Counted from the stretch's first letter, positions 6,478 to 13,654 are shown. The stretch is 16,282 nt of DNA from JBEKZD01 sp050013395 (GCA_050013395.1 JBEKFI010000069.1:1-16282); one strand, 5' to 3'. A program made the numbers and translations. Notes: generated from the sequence alone by a model not told the origin.

Positions 6478-7362
6478 ATGGCAAGCCCAAAACAGATCGC
6501 AGCGAACCGGAACAACGCCCGCAAATCCACCGGGCCGATAACGGCGGCAGGCAAGGCCGTCTCCAAAATGAACGCGGTCAAGCACGGCATCCTGTCGAAC
6601 GACGTGGTAGTACGCGGGATGGTTATCCATGAATCTGGACACCAGTTCAAGGCGCTGCGCGAGCAGTTCTGGGAACACCTGGCGCCCGTCGGCCCTCTGG
6701 AGGAAATGTTGGTGGACCAGATCGTGACAACTCATTGGCGGCGGCGCCGGGCCTTGACCGCCGAAACCGGGGAGATCGCCCTCAGCGTGGACAACGGCCA
6801 TTGGCGGCGAAGCAAGTGGAGGCCCGCGTCCAATTGGGTAACGTATGCGGATTGGAGGGATATGGTGTCCGCGATGAAGGAGTCGGCAGTGGGCATCGAT
6901 GTCCTCATAACGTTCTTGGAGAAAGTCCGCGACGACGTACAGAGAGATGGCGAACTGACGGAGGCCGCGCTTCAGCGCCTGCGCGGGCGGTTCGGGAATA
7001 AATCGAACAGCATGGTTGATGAATTGACAAAGTTTCGCGCCATGCTCACCGACAATCCCGACGGGTTGTCCGCCGAGGCGTTGAAGGCGGAACATCGGGA
7101 AGCCGTGTTGGATTACATCGAGCGTGAACTGAGTTGGTGCAGGTTTTACATGCAGAAACGCAAGGAGCGGGAGGGTAAAGAGGAGGAAGCGCAGCAAGCC
7201 GCGGACGTTTTGCCGTCTTCTGACGTGCTGGACAAAATCCTGCGGTATGAAACCGCATTGGATCGGCAGTTGTACCGCGCCATACACGAACTGGAACGAG
7301 TGCAACGGCGGCGCAACGGGGAAGTCGTTCCGCCCCCGCTAACGATGGAGGTGGCCCATTGA
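6478..7362 (+). CDS. Uncharacterised NNARKSTGP/NAVKHG family protein
   Basis: The 294-aa soluble protein has no signal peptide or membrane segment. AAGGAG lies 8-9 bases before the ATG, which fixes the start. The N-terminus carries RNNARKSTGP (11-20) and MNAVKHGIL (31-39), a signature I recognise from a family common and often multi-copy in Acidobacteria, Planctomycetes and Verrucomicrobia, with no known function. The C-terminus has a conserved helix, RYETALDRQLYRAIHELERV (256-275), then RRRNGEVVPPP. The middle is charged and helical. The last 25 codons and the following 36 bp recur 231 bp downstream (7519-7629), a sign that this family spreads or decays locally. The long antisense frame over this gene is judged a shadow. 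Confidence 0.85.
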   Translation: MASPKQIAANRNNARKSTGPITAAGKAVSKMNAVKHGILSNDVVVRGMVIHESGHQFKALREQFWEHLAPVGPLEEMLVDQIVTTHWRRRRALTAETGEIALSVDNGHWRRSKWRPASNWVTYADWRDMVSAMKESAVGIDVLITFLEKVRDDVQRDGELTEAALQRLRGRFGNKSNSMVDELTKFRAMLTDNPDGLSAEALKAEHREAVLDYIERELSWCRFYMQKRKEREGKEEEAQQAADVLPSSDVLDKILRYETALDRQLYRAIHELERVQRRRNGEVVPPPLTMEVAH

Positions 7363-7398
7363 AGGTGAATCGCGCCAAAGGCTGTTTTTGCGAAACGA
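7288..7398 (+). repeat. Direct repeat, copy A (3' end of the 6478 gene plus 3' flank)
   Basis: These 111 bp align without gaps to 7519-7629, with about 13 differences. The repeat spans the last codons, the stop and 36 bp beyond. In both copies a TTG overlaps the stop as TTGA and opens a frame reading NRAKGCFCET. Confidence 0.85.
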
Positions 7399-7510
7399 AC
7401 CCATTTGCCCGGCTACGGAAGCCCCTTGATGTGAACGACATGCAGGGCCGGAGTGGCCATGACATTTCGCCCGAATCAAACCCATTCCAACCAGATCAAA
7501 CCAAATGAAA

Positions 7511-7593
7511 CCGTGGATGAGTTGGAACGACTGCAACGGCGGCGCAACGGCGAAGTCGTTCCGCCACCGATCAGCATGGAGGTGTCGCATTGA
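7511..7593 (+). pseudogene. 3' remnant of a paralogue of the 6478 gene
   Basis: The reading frame NETVDELERLQRRRNGEVV continues to PPPISMEVSH and a stop at 7591-7593, matching the end of the 6478 protein (HELERVQRRRNGEVVPPPLTMEVAH is split here only by conservative changes). Upstream of about 7515 the similarity stops, so the body of the gene is missing. The L/I, T/S and A/S pattern suggests a once-functional paralogue that decayed rather than a fresh copy. Confidence 0.65.
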
Positions 7594-7629
7594 CGTTGAA
7601 TCGCGCCAAAGGCTGTTTTTGCGAAACGA
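7519..7629 (+). repeat. Direct repeat, copy B
   Basis: This is the second copy of the 7288-7398 segment, offset 231 bp. Similarity covers the gene end and the flank to GCGAAACGAA, then ends. It is part of the 655-bp stretch 7363-8017, which has no convincing intact gene and is made of gene fragments and palindromes. Confidence 0.85.
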
Positions 7630-7698
7630 AGCCAAATACCGGTCTTGGTTCTGCCTTTCAAAAGACCGAAAGATGCCGTTGCTGCATCGCCTACCGTC

Positions 7699-7770
7699 CG
7701 ACGAAATTCCTTCTTCGCCGCGTGGTGTTGCTTATCAGCGAGCATCCGTTGTTTGGCGCGGCGGCTGCGG
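7699..7770 (-). pseudogene. Fragment of a release-factor-like gene (C-terminal part)
   Basis: About 70 bp match 8937-9007 (the 3' part of the intact release-factor-like gene) with roughly seven differences and no gaps. Read on the minus strand it gives SRRAKQRMLADKQHHAAKKE, against SRRAKQRMLADKKRHATKKG in the intact gene (residues 110-129). No GGQ domain, start codon or proper end lies with it. It is a decayed partial duplicate in the same orientation, 1.2 kb from the intact gene. Confidence 0.75.
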
Positions 7771-7829
7771 TGCTCACTTCGGCGTACGGCTCCCCGAACA
7801 TTCCGGCGCATCTTATTACCGTCACCGGA

Positions 7830-7906
7830 TTGTAGCCCCGAAAGCCTTCGGGGCAGGTCGTACCTCATGGCCATCGCAAAGGCCGCGAGCAGGCTCGCAG
7901 CTACAA
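7830..7906. repeat. Palindromic intergenic element (REP-like), copy 1
   Basis: Outer arms TTGTAGC (7830-7836) and GCTACAA (7900-7906) enclose two hairpins: GCCCCGAA-AGCC-TTCGGGGC (7835-7854) and GCGAGC-AG-GCTCGC (7885-7898, slightly offset loop). This is the same architecture as the elements at 9390-9469 and 10079-10137. Confidence 0.7.
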
Positions 7907-8017
7907 CCACCCTATCGGCTGCGGACTATGTCAGCGGTAGTGTCCAGTTGCACCTACCGCGCTGATCGTACGAGGAAAATGATTGGCAGAGGCTGTGACG
8001 GTGCGTAGCATGCGACT

Positions 8018-8890
8018 ATGAAGCTACCAGACACGGTTCGGATTGAGGTGGGACGGGGCGGGCTGCGGCGCGTGGTGGTTGACACGGCGCTGTCGGACGC
8101 GGAGATTTACCTGCTCGGGGCGCACGTAACGCATTTTCGGCCGCGCGGGCAGGGGCCGGTGCTGTTCATGAGCGGGAAAAGCTGGTTCGAGCCGGGGAAA
8201 CCGATTCGCGGCGGAGTGCCGATTTGTTTTCCATGGTTTGGTCCACGGCAGGATGGGCAGCCAGGCCCGGTGCACGGGTTCGCGCGGCTGCTGGAGTGGG
8301 AGTTGACGAGCGCGGAGACCGCGAACGATGGAGCGGTCGAGATCGGCTTCCGGCTGGTGTCCAACGAGGCCACGCGCGAACAGTGGGACGGAGATTTTGA
8401 AATGGATTACCGGGTCAGGGTCGGCGCGGCGCTGGGCCTGGAGTTGCGCGTGCGGAATACATCCAGCCGGCCGATTCGCATTGAGGAGGCGTTGCACACG
8501 TATCTGGCAGTCAGCGACGTGCGGCAGGTGAGCATTGAAGGGCTGGCGGGCACGACCTATTCAGACCGTGTGGGAACGCCGCGCACTGTAACCGAAGGCG
8601 CCGCTCCCATTCGCATCACGGCGGAGACGGACCGGATTTACATGGACACGCGTTCCACATGTTTCGTTCACGACCCCGGCTGGCAGCGGCGGTTGGTCGT
8701 CGAGAAAACCGGCTCGGATACGACCGTGGTGTGGAATCCGTGGATCGCCAAGGCGAAGGCGATGCCCGATTTCGGCGACGACGAATGGCCGGCCATGCTG
8801 TGTATCGAGACCTGTAACGTCCGCGAGCACGCCGTCACCCTCGCATCCGGCCAGTCGCACGCCATGGGAGCGGTCATCCGTCCGGGGTGA
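8018..8890 (+). CDS. D-hexose-6-phosphate mutarotase-like aldose 1-epimerase
   Basis: The family interconverts alpha and beta anomers of hexose 6-phosphates in the cytoplasm (YeaD / yeast YMR099c type). The 290-aa length is normal. Family landmarks are LLGAHVTHF (32-40), the signature GGVPICFPWFGP (65-76), the general acid/base H86 in PVHGFARLLEWEL, H160 in EEALHTYLAVSD, and catalytic Glu E264 in LCIETCNV. No signal peptide. No good Shine-Dalgarno precedes the ATG, so the start rests on the alignment of the first strand and could be slightly off. It is convergent with the release-factor-like gene, with a 26-bp gap. Preceding 7907-8017 shows nothing definite. Confidence 0.92.
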   Translation: MKLPDTVRIEVGRGGLRRVVVDTALSDAEIYLLGAHVTHFRPRGQGPVLFMSGKSWFEPGKPIRGGVPICFPWFGPRQDGQPGPVHGFARLLEWELTSAETANDGAVEIGFRLVSNEATREQWDGDFEMDYRVRVGAALGLELRVRNTSSRPIRIEEALHTYLAVSDVRQVSIEGLAGTTYSDRVGTPRTVTEGAAPIRITAETDRIYMDTRSTCFVHDPGWQRRLVVEKTGSDTTVVWNPWIAKAKAMPDFGDDEWPAMLCIETCNVREHAVTLASGQSHAMGAVIRPG

Positions 8891-8916
8891 ACCTGCACAA
8901 CTTCATATGCTGACGA

Positions 8917-9330
8917 TTACTCCAGCGCGACAGGGCGACGAAATCCCTTCTTCGTGGCGTGGCGTTTCTTATCAGCAAGCATCCGCTGTTTGGCGCGGCG
9001 GCTGCGACGACGTTTCTGGCGGCGGATCTTCTCGATGCGTGCGCGCTCGGCATCGACATGGCCCTTCTGGAGGGCTTCGATCTTGTCCAGCAGAAGCCGG
9101 CGGGCAAGAAAGCGGTTGAGTCCCTGATGGCGCGTGGCCTGGCATTTGACCTGGAGACGTGTCGGACGGTGGAGCAGCATCACACAGGTGGCGCTCTTGT
9201 TGACGTTCTGGCCGCCGTGACCGCCGGAACGGACGAACGTCTCGTCGATGTCGGCTTCGCGCACGCCGAGCGCGGCCATGCGCTGTGCGAGTTGGCCTTC
9301 CTTCTCCGGGCTGACGGGGAACGCGCTCAT
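8917..9330 (-). CDS. Peptide chain release factor-like protein (ArfB/class I RF GGQ domain)
   Basis: This 137-aa protein has only the peptidyl-tRNA hydrolysis domain: TFVRSGGHGGQNVNKSATCV (31-50) holds the GGQ loop (G39, G40, Q41). It lacks the codon-recognition domain of RF1/RF2. A Lys/Arg-rich tail (102-132) follows, as in ArfB-type proteins, whose tail enters the empty mRNA channel of stalled ribosomes. It probably frees peptides from stalled ribosomes; substrate details are inferred. ATG 9330 is chosen because upstream codons do not look coding in this frame. A fragment of its 3' end lies at 7699-7770. An upstream frame on the same strand (9638 to 9327) overlaps its start as ATGA. Confidence 0.88.
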   Translation of the reverse strand: MSAFPVSPEKEGQLAQRMAALGVREADIDETFVRSGGHGGQNVNKSATCVMLLHRPTRLQVKCQATRHQGLNRFLARRLLLDKIEALQKGHVDAERARIEKIRRQKRRRSRRAKQRMLADKKRHATKKGFRRPVALE

Positions 9331-9638
9331 GGCGGCAGCGTAGCGGGCGGGCGGCGGAAAGGCAATGCGGGCGTGCTTGGCCCCAACCCTTGTGGGAGGG
9401 GCATTTCCTTCGGCAGGCTCAGGACAGGCTCTGCCCCGACCGGTCGCGACAAGAATGTCGCTCCCACAACACGATTCTCGCCGCAATAATTGGCAATAAT
9501 TGTTATTGCTATCCTGGCGGGATGCACTATTGTTAGCGCGCTCGCAGATAGAAGCAGTCCGCAGTGAGATTGGTAGATTGTCAGGCGATCCTTGTGCTCG
9601 GTGATAATCCGAAATCCGAATTCCTCGGGAACAGTCAC
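9327..9638 (-). CDS. Possible small ORF with strong ribosome site, unknown product
   Basis: A GTG at 9638 sits five bases after AGGAGG on the minus strand and opens a 103-codon frame (MTVPEEFGFRIITEHKDRLT ...) ending as ATGA on the start of the release-factor-like gene. The second half of the frame runs through the palindromic element at 9390-9469 (RPVGAEPVLSLPKE), typical of non-coding repeats. It may be a genuine short gene disrupted by that element or a chance frame. No family is recognised. The stretch 9331-9676 holds otherwise only the element and the RRM gene promoter region. Confidence 0.25.
   Translation of the reverse strand: MTVPEEFGFRIITEHKDRLTIYQSHCGLLLSASALTIVHPARIAITIIANYCGENRVVGATFLSRPVGAEPVLSLPKEMPLPQGLGPSTPALPFRRPPATLPP
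9390..9469. repeat. Palindromic intergenic element (REP-like), copy 2
   Basis: Outer arms TTGTGGGAG (9390-9398) and CTCCCACAA (9461-9469) enclose GGGGCA/TGCCCC (9398-9403 with 9432-9437) and the hairpin GCGACA-AGAA-TGTCGC (9446-9461). The core CGGCAGGCTCAGGACAGGCT is, to my knowledge, a motif seen in scattered intergenic repeats of many genomes. Confidence 0.75.
9483..9509. promoter_or_regulatory. Operator-like repeat/palindrome upstream of the RRM gene
   Basis: GCAATAATTG is directly repeated (9483-9492 and 9493-9502), and the second copy is half of the palindrome GCAATAA-TTG-TTATTGC (9493-9509). It lies about 170 bp before the RRM gene start. A weak promoter candidate, TTGCTA (9506-9511) with TATTGT (9528-9533), overlaps its edge. 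Function is inferred only from position and symmetry. Confidence 0.4.
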
Positions 9639-9676
9639 TGAGACCTCCTAACCGCAGCAGAAAGAAAAAACACATA

Positions 9677-9991
9677 ATGGCTACCAAGCTATTCGTAGGA
9701 AACCTGTCATTCAACACCACCGAAGGCGATGTTCTGGATCTGTTCAAGCAGGCCGGCAACGTCACCAGTTGCAACCTGATCGTGGACAAGTTCACAAGCA
9801 AGTCCCGAGGGTTTGCCTTCGTGGAGATGGGCACGCAGGAAGAGGCCACCAAGGCCATTGCCGATCTTAACGGCAAGGAACTGGATGGCCGGGCTTTGAC
9901 CGTCAACGAGGCCAAGCCCCGCGAAGATCGGCCCCGTGGCGACTTTGGCGGCGGCCGTGGCGACCGCAAGTTCGCTGGCAGCCGGTACTAA
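9677..9991 (+). CDS. RRM-domain RNA-binding protein (Rbp type)
   Basis: This 104-aa protein is a single RNA-recognition motif with a short basic Gly-rich tail, as in cyanobacterial Rbp and other bacterial one-RRM proteins. RNP2 is KLFVGNL (4-10). RNP1 is SRGFAFVEM (43-51), with the RNA-stacking aromatics F46 and F48. The tail GDFGGGRGDRKFAGSRY (88-104) resembles RGG-type tails. Such proteins bind single-stranded RNA and are often cold-induced; that is not shown here. The ribosome site is weak (a purine-rich run 10-20 bases upstream). It is monocistronic, with a strong terminator 28 bp after the stop, and the long upstream region may be a 5' UTR. Confidence 0.95.
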   Translation: MATKLFVGNLSFNTTEGDVLDLFKQAGNVTSCNLIVDKFTSKSRGFAFVEMGTQEEATKAIADLNGKELDGRALTVNEAKPREDRPRGDFGGGRGDRKFAGSRY

Positions 9992-10018
9992 CCGGCAAAG
10001 AGTCAGTCGTTCTGACGG

Positions 10019-10051
10019 AAAGGCGTCCTGTGCAAACGGGACGCCTTTTTT
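10019..10051 (+). terminator. Rho-independent terminator of the RRM gene
   Basis: AAAGGCGTCC (10019-10028) and GGACGCCTTT (10039-10048) form a 10-bp stem with a 10-base loop, running into six Ts (10046-10051). It closes the RRM transcription unit. Confidence 0.92.
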
Positions 10052-10078
10052 CCTCGATACTGGTACAATTTGAGAATT

Positions 10079-10137
10079 GTAGCGGCGGTCTATGACCGCC
10101 GAGGCCCATGATTTCGGCGCTCACAGAGCGCCGCTAC
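10079..10137. repeat. Palindromic intergenic element (REP-like), copy 3
   Basis: Outer arms GTAGCGGCG (10079-10087) and CGCCGCTAC (10129-10137) compete with two inner hairpins, GGCGGTC-TAT-GACCGCC (10084-10100) and CGGCGCTC-ACA-GAGCGCCG (10115-10133), so the sequence can form a long hairpin or a cloverleaf. It sits between the RRM terminator and the hydrolase gene. Confidence 0.8.
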
Positions 10138-10229
10138 GGTGAAACTGTACCACTACCTTTTTCCTTACCGGTTGTCTAATCAGCGGGGTTTTGGTATTGC
10201 CGGGTTGTGACGACGAAAGGAGATTTCCC

Positions 10230-11102
10230 ATGCGTTTAACGGTTGTTGTTGTCGCGGCGTGCAGTTTTTTAATTAGCGCGGTCGCAAGTTCCAGCGCGGA
10301 AGTCAAGGAGCCTATGGTGTTGTGGCCCGAGGGCGCGCCGGGGGCGCTCGGAAAGACGAACACGGATATTCCGACGTTGACGCCGTACTTGGCGGATCCG
10401 AAGGTGGCAACGGGTGCGGCGCTGGTGATTTGTCCGGGCGGCAGTTACGTCAGATTATCTCCACGCGAGGGGAAAGAGTATGCGGTCTGGCTCAACGAAC
10501 ACGGCATCAGCGCGTTTGTGCTGAATTATCGGCTGGGCTCGAACGGGTACCGGCATCCGCGCATGCTGGAGGATGCGATGCGGGGGATGCGGCTGACGCG
10601 CGCCAAGGCGGCAGAGTGTGGGATCGACCCGAAGCGGATCGGCATTATGGGATCGTCGGCGGGCGGACATTTGGCGGCGACGTTGCTCACACATTTCGAC
10701 ACGGGCAAGCCGGACGCTGCTGACCCGATCGAGCGGCAGAGTTGTCGTCCTGATCTGGGCGTGCTGTGTTATCCCGTCATCACGATGGGGCAATACACGC
10801 ACGCCGGCTCGAAGCGCAACTTGCTCGGCGATAATCCGTCCCCGGAAGCGGTCAGGTTGCTCTCCAACGAGTTGCAGGTTACGGCGCAGACGCCGCCGTG
10901 TTTTATCTGGCACACGTATGAGGACCAGGCGGTGCCGGTCGAGAACAGCCTGATGTTTGCGGACGCGCTGCGCAAAGCGGGCGTGCCATTCGATCTGCAC
11001 GTTTACCAGAAGGGCGGCCACGGCCTGGCTTTGGCGGGCGGCACCCATCCCTGGCTGGCGGATTTGATCTTCTGGCTCAAGGCGCAGGGATTCGTGAAGT
11101 AG
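10230..11102 (+). CDS. Secreted alpha/beta hydrolase, acetyl-esterase/BD-FAE-like
   Basis: This is probably a periplasmic or secreted carbohydrate/acyl esterase, possibly a xylan deacetylase. Start ATG 10230 is preceded by AAAGGAGA and opens a signal peptide (about 1-22, ending SSSA). The 290-aa chain shows an oxyanion-hole motif ICPGGSY (67-73), the nucleophile elbow GSSAGG (141-146, Ser143), Asp232 in TYEDQAVP and His264 in KGGHGLAL, a complete catalytic triad. Proteins of this type are often annotated as endo-xylanase or lipase; the exact substrate cannot be read from the sequence. No partner gene is adjacent; the 179 bp to the next (convergent) gene show nothing definite. Confidence 0.9.
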   Translation: MRLTVVVVAACSFLISAVASSSAEVKEPMVLWPEGAPGALGKTNTDIPTLTPYLADPKVATGAALVICPGGSYVRLSPREGKEYAVWLNEHGISAFVLNYRLGSNGYRHPRMLEDAMRGMRLTRAKAAECGIDPKRIGIMGSSAGGHLAATLLTHFDTGKPDAADPIERQSCRPDLGVLCYPVITMGQYTHAGSKRNLLGDNPSPEAVRLLSNELQVTAQTPPCFIWHTYEDQAVPVENSLMFADALRKAGVPFDLHVYQKGGHGLALAGGTHPWLADLIFWLKAQGFVK

Positions 11103-11281
11103 CGGCCGAGCCGCGCCGGACGGGTTGGCTTGAATCCGTCGCTCAGCGCTCTCACTGGATCGGCTCGGGGAGCGTCAGGGGTTTGAACAGGCCGGGCTTT
11201 CGACGCGCTGGTAAAGCTCGCGGTAGGCCCGGGCCGGTTCTAGCCCGACTTCCGCTGTCCACGTCGCTGTTTCCGCACTTG

Positions 11282-11734
11282 CTAGCGTTTGTTCGCGAGA
11301 TAGCGGATGCGGACGGTGTATTTCACGGCTTCGGGTTGCAGCGCTTGTGCCGTGTAGTTCACCAGTTCGTTCTGGCTGAGTGTCAATGTCGTCCAGGGCG
11401 CTTCCGCGCCGGGCACACTGTTCAGCACGATGCCATTCTTGTCCTTGAAGATGGTTTGGACCTGGATCTGCAGTTGCTCGTCGGACCGGCGATTGCGCAG
11501 ACCGACCTGGATCGCCAACAAGCCCGCCGCGCTGCGCGTCTCCAGCACGGGTGTGTCCACGGCAAGCGTTCGTTGCAGGTCCGTGTCCAACACCACCACG
11601 GGTGCTCCGGCCACCTCCAGACTATTCGGGTTGGCAGCCGCGCGATACGGCCCTTCGCCCGCGCACCCGGTCAGGACGGCCAGCATTAAGACCGCAGCCC
11701 ATTCACAGCACTCAGCAAAGCTAATCCGTTGCAT
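11282..11734 (-). CDS. YcfL-like lipoprotein (DUF1425)
   Basis: The 150-aa protein carries a signal peptide with a lipobox LTGC (Cys24), so it is a membrane-anchored lipoprotein. The mature part is a small beta-sandwich of the YcfL/DUF1425 type, with QVGLRNRRSDEQLQIQVQ (76-93) and NELVNYTAQALQPEAVKYTV. AGGAGG lies five to six bases before the ATG, which overlaps the upstream gene by 14 bp. In Enterobacteria ycfL sits next to lpoB, and here it is in the same operon as an LpoB-like gene, so a role in envelope or peptidoglycan assembly is inferred. Confidence 0.8.
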   Translation of the reverse strand: MQRISFAECCEWAAVLMLAVLTGCAGEGPYRAAANPNSLEVAGAPVVVLDTDLQRTLAVDTPVLETRSAAGLLAIQVGLRNRRSDEQLQIQVQTIFKDKNGIVLNSVPGAEAPWTTLTLSQNELVNYTAQALQPEAVKYTVRIRYLANKR

Positions 11735-12977
11735 GTTCTCCTCCTAACTTGAGTTTGAGATGTAGCACATCCAATTGGGCGCCTTGATTGCGCACCAACC
11801 TGCCATGTTGGCTGCTGACCACTTCGCCCTCAACGCCGAGACCGCGCACTTCAAATTCCTGAGCGCTCGAAGCCACCGTCAGGCCGATCACGTACACCGA
11901 GTGGGGCAGGTTGTTCCACCTGCGCACATCGGCCTGCGGCTTGGTGGCGGCCGAGGCTGCTCCGCTCAGAAACGACAGTCCCGCCAGGATGCCGGTCGCA
12001 ATGTTTCGGTCGCGTTCGTTTTTAATGGTCTCGGAGGCGATTCCTGCGCCTGTGGCCAGCACGGCCGAGGTCACCGCCGTTGCTTGCTTGAACGTGGCTT
12101 TCCCGGCCAATATGTAATCCACCTGGCGCTTGCCGCGCGTCGTCGCTTGAAGATACAGGTTCTCGGCCGCAGGCGAGCGGATGACTGAATTGCCGTCAAT
12201 CAACACCTCAACCTCTCGGACCGTGTCCGGCACTTCGCGATAGTACAGACGTTCGCCATACTTGCCGCCCCGGTACTTGATCGGCCCACGACCGGACTCA
12301 ACAACCAGCAGCAGGTTGTTGTTGGGACGCGGCGGCGGCACCTCTCCCGGTTTGCTGGTGAACGATCGGGTTCGTTGCAGGGCGCGTTCGGCATCCTCGG
12401 GCACGCCGTTCTTGTACGAAGCCAGGGCCAACGCCAGTTCGCTGCTGTACCAGTCACCCGCAAATCCGGGCGCGTCATCACCCGTGACGTCCTGAAGCTC
12501 GGAACGTTTGAAGCAGGCAGCAGCGTTGCCGAAGTCCTGCTTCTGCAGGTACACGATCCCCCGGTACAGGTACAGTGCCGAACGCTCATAGGACTCGCCC
12601 TTGAACCACTTCTCCTGTTCGGCCACGAACTTGCCTTTGGCGCGTTCCGCTTGGGCAGCGCCCTCCTGCAGCGACTCGACGTCGCGGATCGCATCATCAA
12701 ACGTCTGCGCTGCCAGGTCCCATTGATGGAACTGCATCGCCGCCAGACCCGCGCGCATGGCGTGCAACGCCTGGTTTTCCCGGCCCTCGGCATACAGCGC
12801 CACGTAATATTTCCGCAACGGCGGGATGACGTGCTTTTCGTCCACGAGCTTCTCGGCCGCCGCCAGCGCTTCTTTCGAGATGGGTTTCCCCGATGCCGAA
12901 CGGGGTCCGCGGGTTGTCGCGCAGCCCCCGGCGGCCAGCAACAACGCCAACCCACCGACAACGAACGTCGTGCGCAT
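11721..12977 (-). CDS. COG3014-like lipoprotein with TPR-like repeats
   Basis: Start ATG 12977 begins a signal peptide (MRTTFVVGGLALLLAAGGC) with a probable lipidated Cys19. The frame is open further upstream but only the 12977 start gives a signal sequence. AAGGAG lies 13 bases upstream. The 418-aa product has helical TPR-like repeats at about 40-220 (NQALHAMRAGLAAMQFHQWD; ALYLYRGIVYLQKQDFGNAA), a beta region and a Gly/Ala-rich hydrophobic stretch (about 300-350). The middle gene between LpoB-like and YcfL-like products matches the COG3417-COG3014-COG5633 cluster I recognise from Proteobacteria. A helper role for the LpoB partner is inferred from this; the biochemical role is unknown. Confidence 0.8.
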   Translation of the reverse strand: MRTTFVVGGLALLLAAGGCATTRGPRSASGKPISKEALAAAEKLVDEKHVIPPLRKYYVALYAEGRENQALHAMRAGLAAMQFHQWDLAAQTFDDAIRDVESLQEGAAQAERAKGKFVAEQEKWFKGESYERSALYLYRGIVYLQKQDFGNAAACFKRSELQDVTGDDAPGFAGDWYSSELALALASYKNGVPEDAERALQRTRSFTSKPGEVPPPRPNNNLLLVVESGRGPIKYRGGKYGERLYYREVPDTVREVEVLIDGNSVIRSPAAENLYLQATTRGKRQVDYILAGKATFKQATAVTSAVLATGAGIASETIKNERDRNIATGILAGLSFLSGAASAATKPQADVRRWNNLPHSVYVIGLTVASSAQEFEVRGLGVEGEVVSSQHGRLVRNQGAQLDVLHLKLKLGGEHATD

Positions 12978-12994
12978 ATTATCTCGCCGGCTCC

Positions 12995-13612
12995 TTAGCG
13001 GTAGATGGAGTTGTCGCGGCCTTCCTTCTTCACTTCGTACTGATCTTCCCACAACAGCATGTCGTGAATGTCAATCAGCTTGAAGGCAACGAGGAAGTAC
13101 TCGCTTTGACGCGCGCCCTGCGCCTGCGAAATGCCGCGCACTTCGGCAGTGAGGATGTAGTTGTAAGTGTATGCCGATCGCTTCTCCCCGCCCGCGCGGA
13201 CTTCACCGGTATCGCGCATCTGCTGTTCCGCCACGTTAACATCTTTCCCCTGATCACGCGCCAGAAACCGTACCCGGCCTCCGCCCTGCGCCATCAGCAC
13301 GCCGCGCAGCTTGGTGGTGTACAGATCCGTGTCAATCGGTGTTGCGCTATGGTTCTTGACCGATGTGACCAAGATAACCGGGGGAGTGGCCGCTTTAGCG
13401 ATCTCCGACAGGTTCACGATTGACTGGGCAGCTTTCAGCGCCGCCGCACCGATATCTTGAGACTCCAGCCCGGTGCCGGCCACAGCGCCTTGAGCGCCGG
13501 CGTCCACGTACTTGACGCGCGGCTGCGGCGCTTGGCCGGCGCAACCCAGCAACCAGGCTGCCGCCACGGCTACCGGGACATTTCTTCTCAGCATCATCTT
13601 CACGTTTTCCAT
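12995..13612 (-). CDS. LpoB-like penicillin-binding protein activator lipoprotein
   Basis: The 205-aa protein has a signal peptide and lipobox LLGC (Cys24). The mature part (about 45-200) follows the LpoB pattern: LKAAQSIVNLSEIAKAATPP, then VILVTSVKNHSATPIDTDLY, then VRFLARDQGKDVNVAEQQMR and a closing ... KLIDIHDMLLWEDQYEVKKE. In E. coli LpoB reaches through the cell wall to activate the synthase PBP1b; there the linker is longer. The start is fixed by AAAGGAGA seven bases before the ATG. The next gene starts 17 bp after its stop. Whether the local partner is a PBP1b homologue cannot be told from the window. Confidence 0.85.
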   Translation of the reverse strand: MENVKMMLRRNVPVAVAAAWLLGCAGQAPQPRVKYVDAGAQGAVAGTGLESQDIGAAALKAAQSIVNLSEIAKAATPPVILVTSVKNHSATPIDTDLYTTKLRGVLMAQGGGRVRFLARDQGKDVNVAEQQMRDTGEVRAGGEKRSAYTYNYILTAEVRGISQAQGARQSEYFLVAFKLIDIHDMLLWEDQYEVKKEGRDNSIYR

Positions 13613-13654
13613 GCTCGATCTCCTTTCCTGTAGTTGTCACGCTTCTAGACCGCC

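Noticed and set aside
6316..7305. 329-codon frame on the minus strand opposite the 6478 gene
   Set aside because: It overlaps a frame with a good ribosome site and recognised family motifs; it has no recognisable domain and is a G+C-driven shadow.
9641..9650. GACCTCCTAA before the RRM gene, resembling the 16S rRNA anti-Shine-Dalgarno
   Set aside because: It is simply the complement of the minus-strand AGGAGG; no reason to propose a ribosome-mimic role.
11103..11281. Possible weak hairpins (GGGC ... GCCC) between the two convergent genes
   Set aside because: Short stems without T tracts; not supportable as terminators.
12200..12961. 253-codon frame overlapping the COG3014-like gene in another frame
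   Set aside because: Arg/Cys/Trp-rich composition typical of an out-of-frame shadow of a G+C-rich gene.
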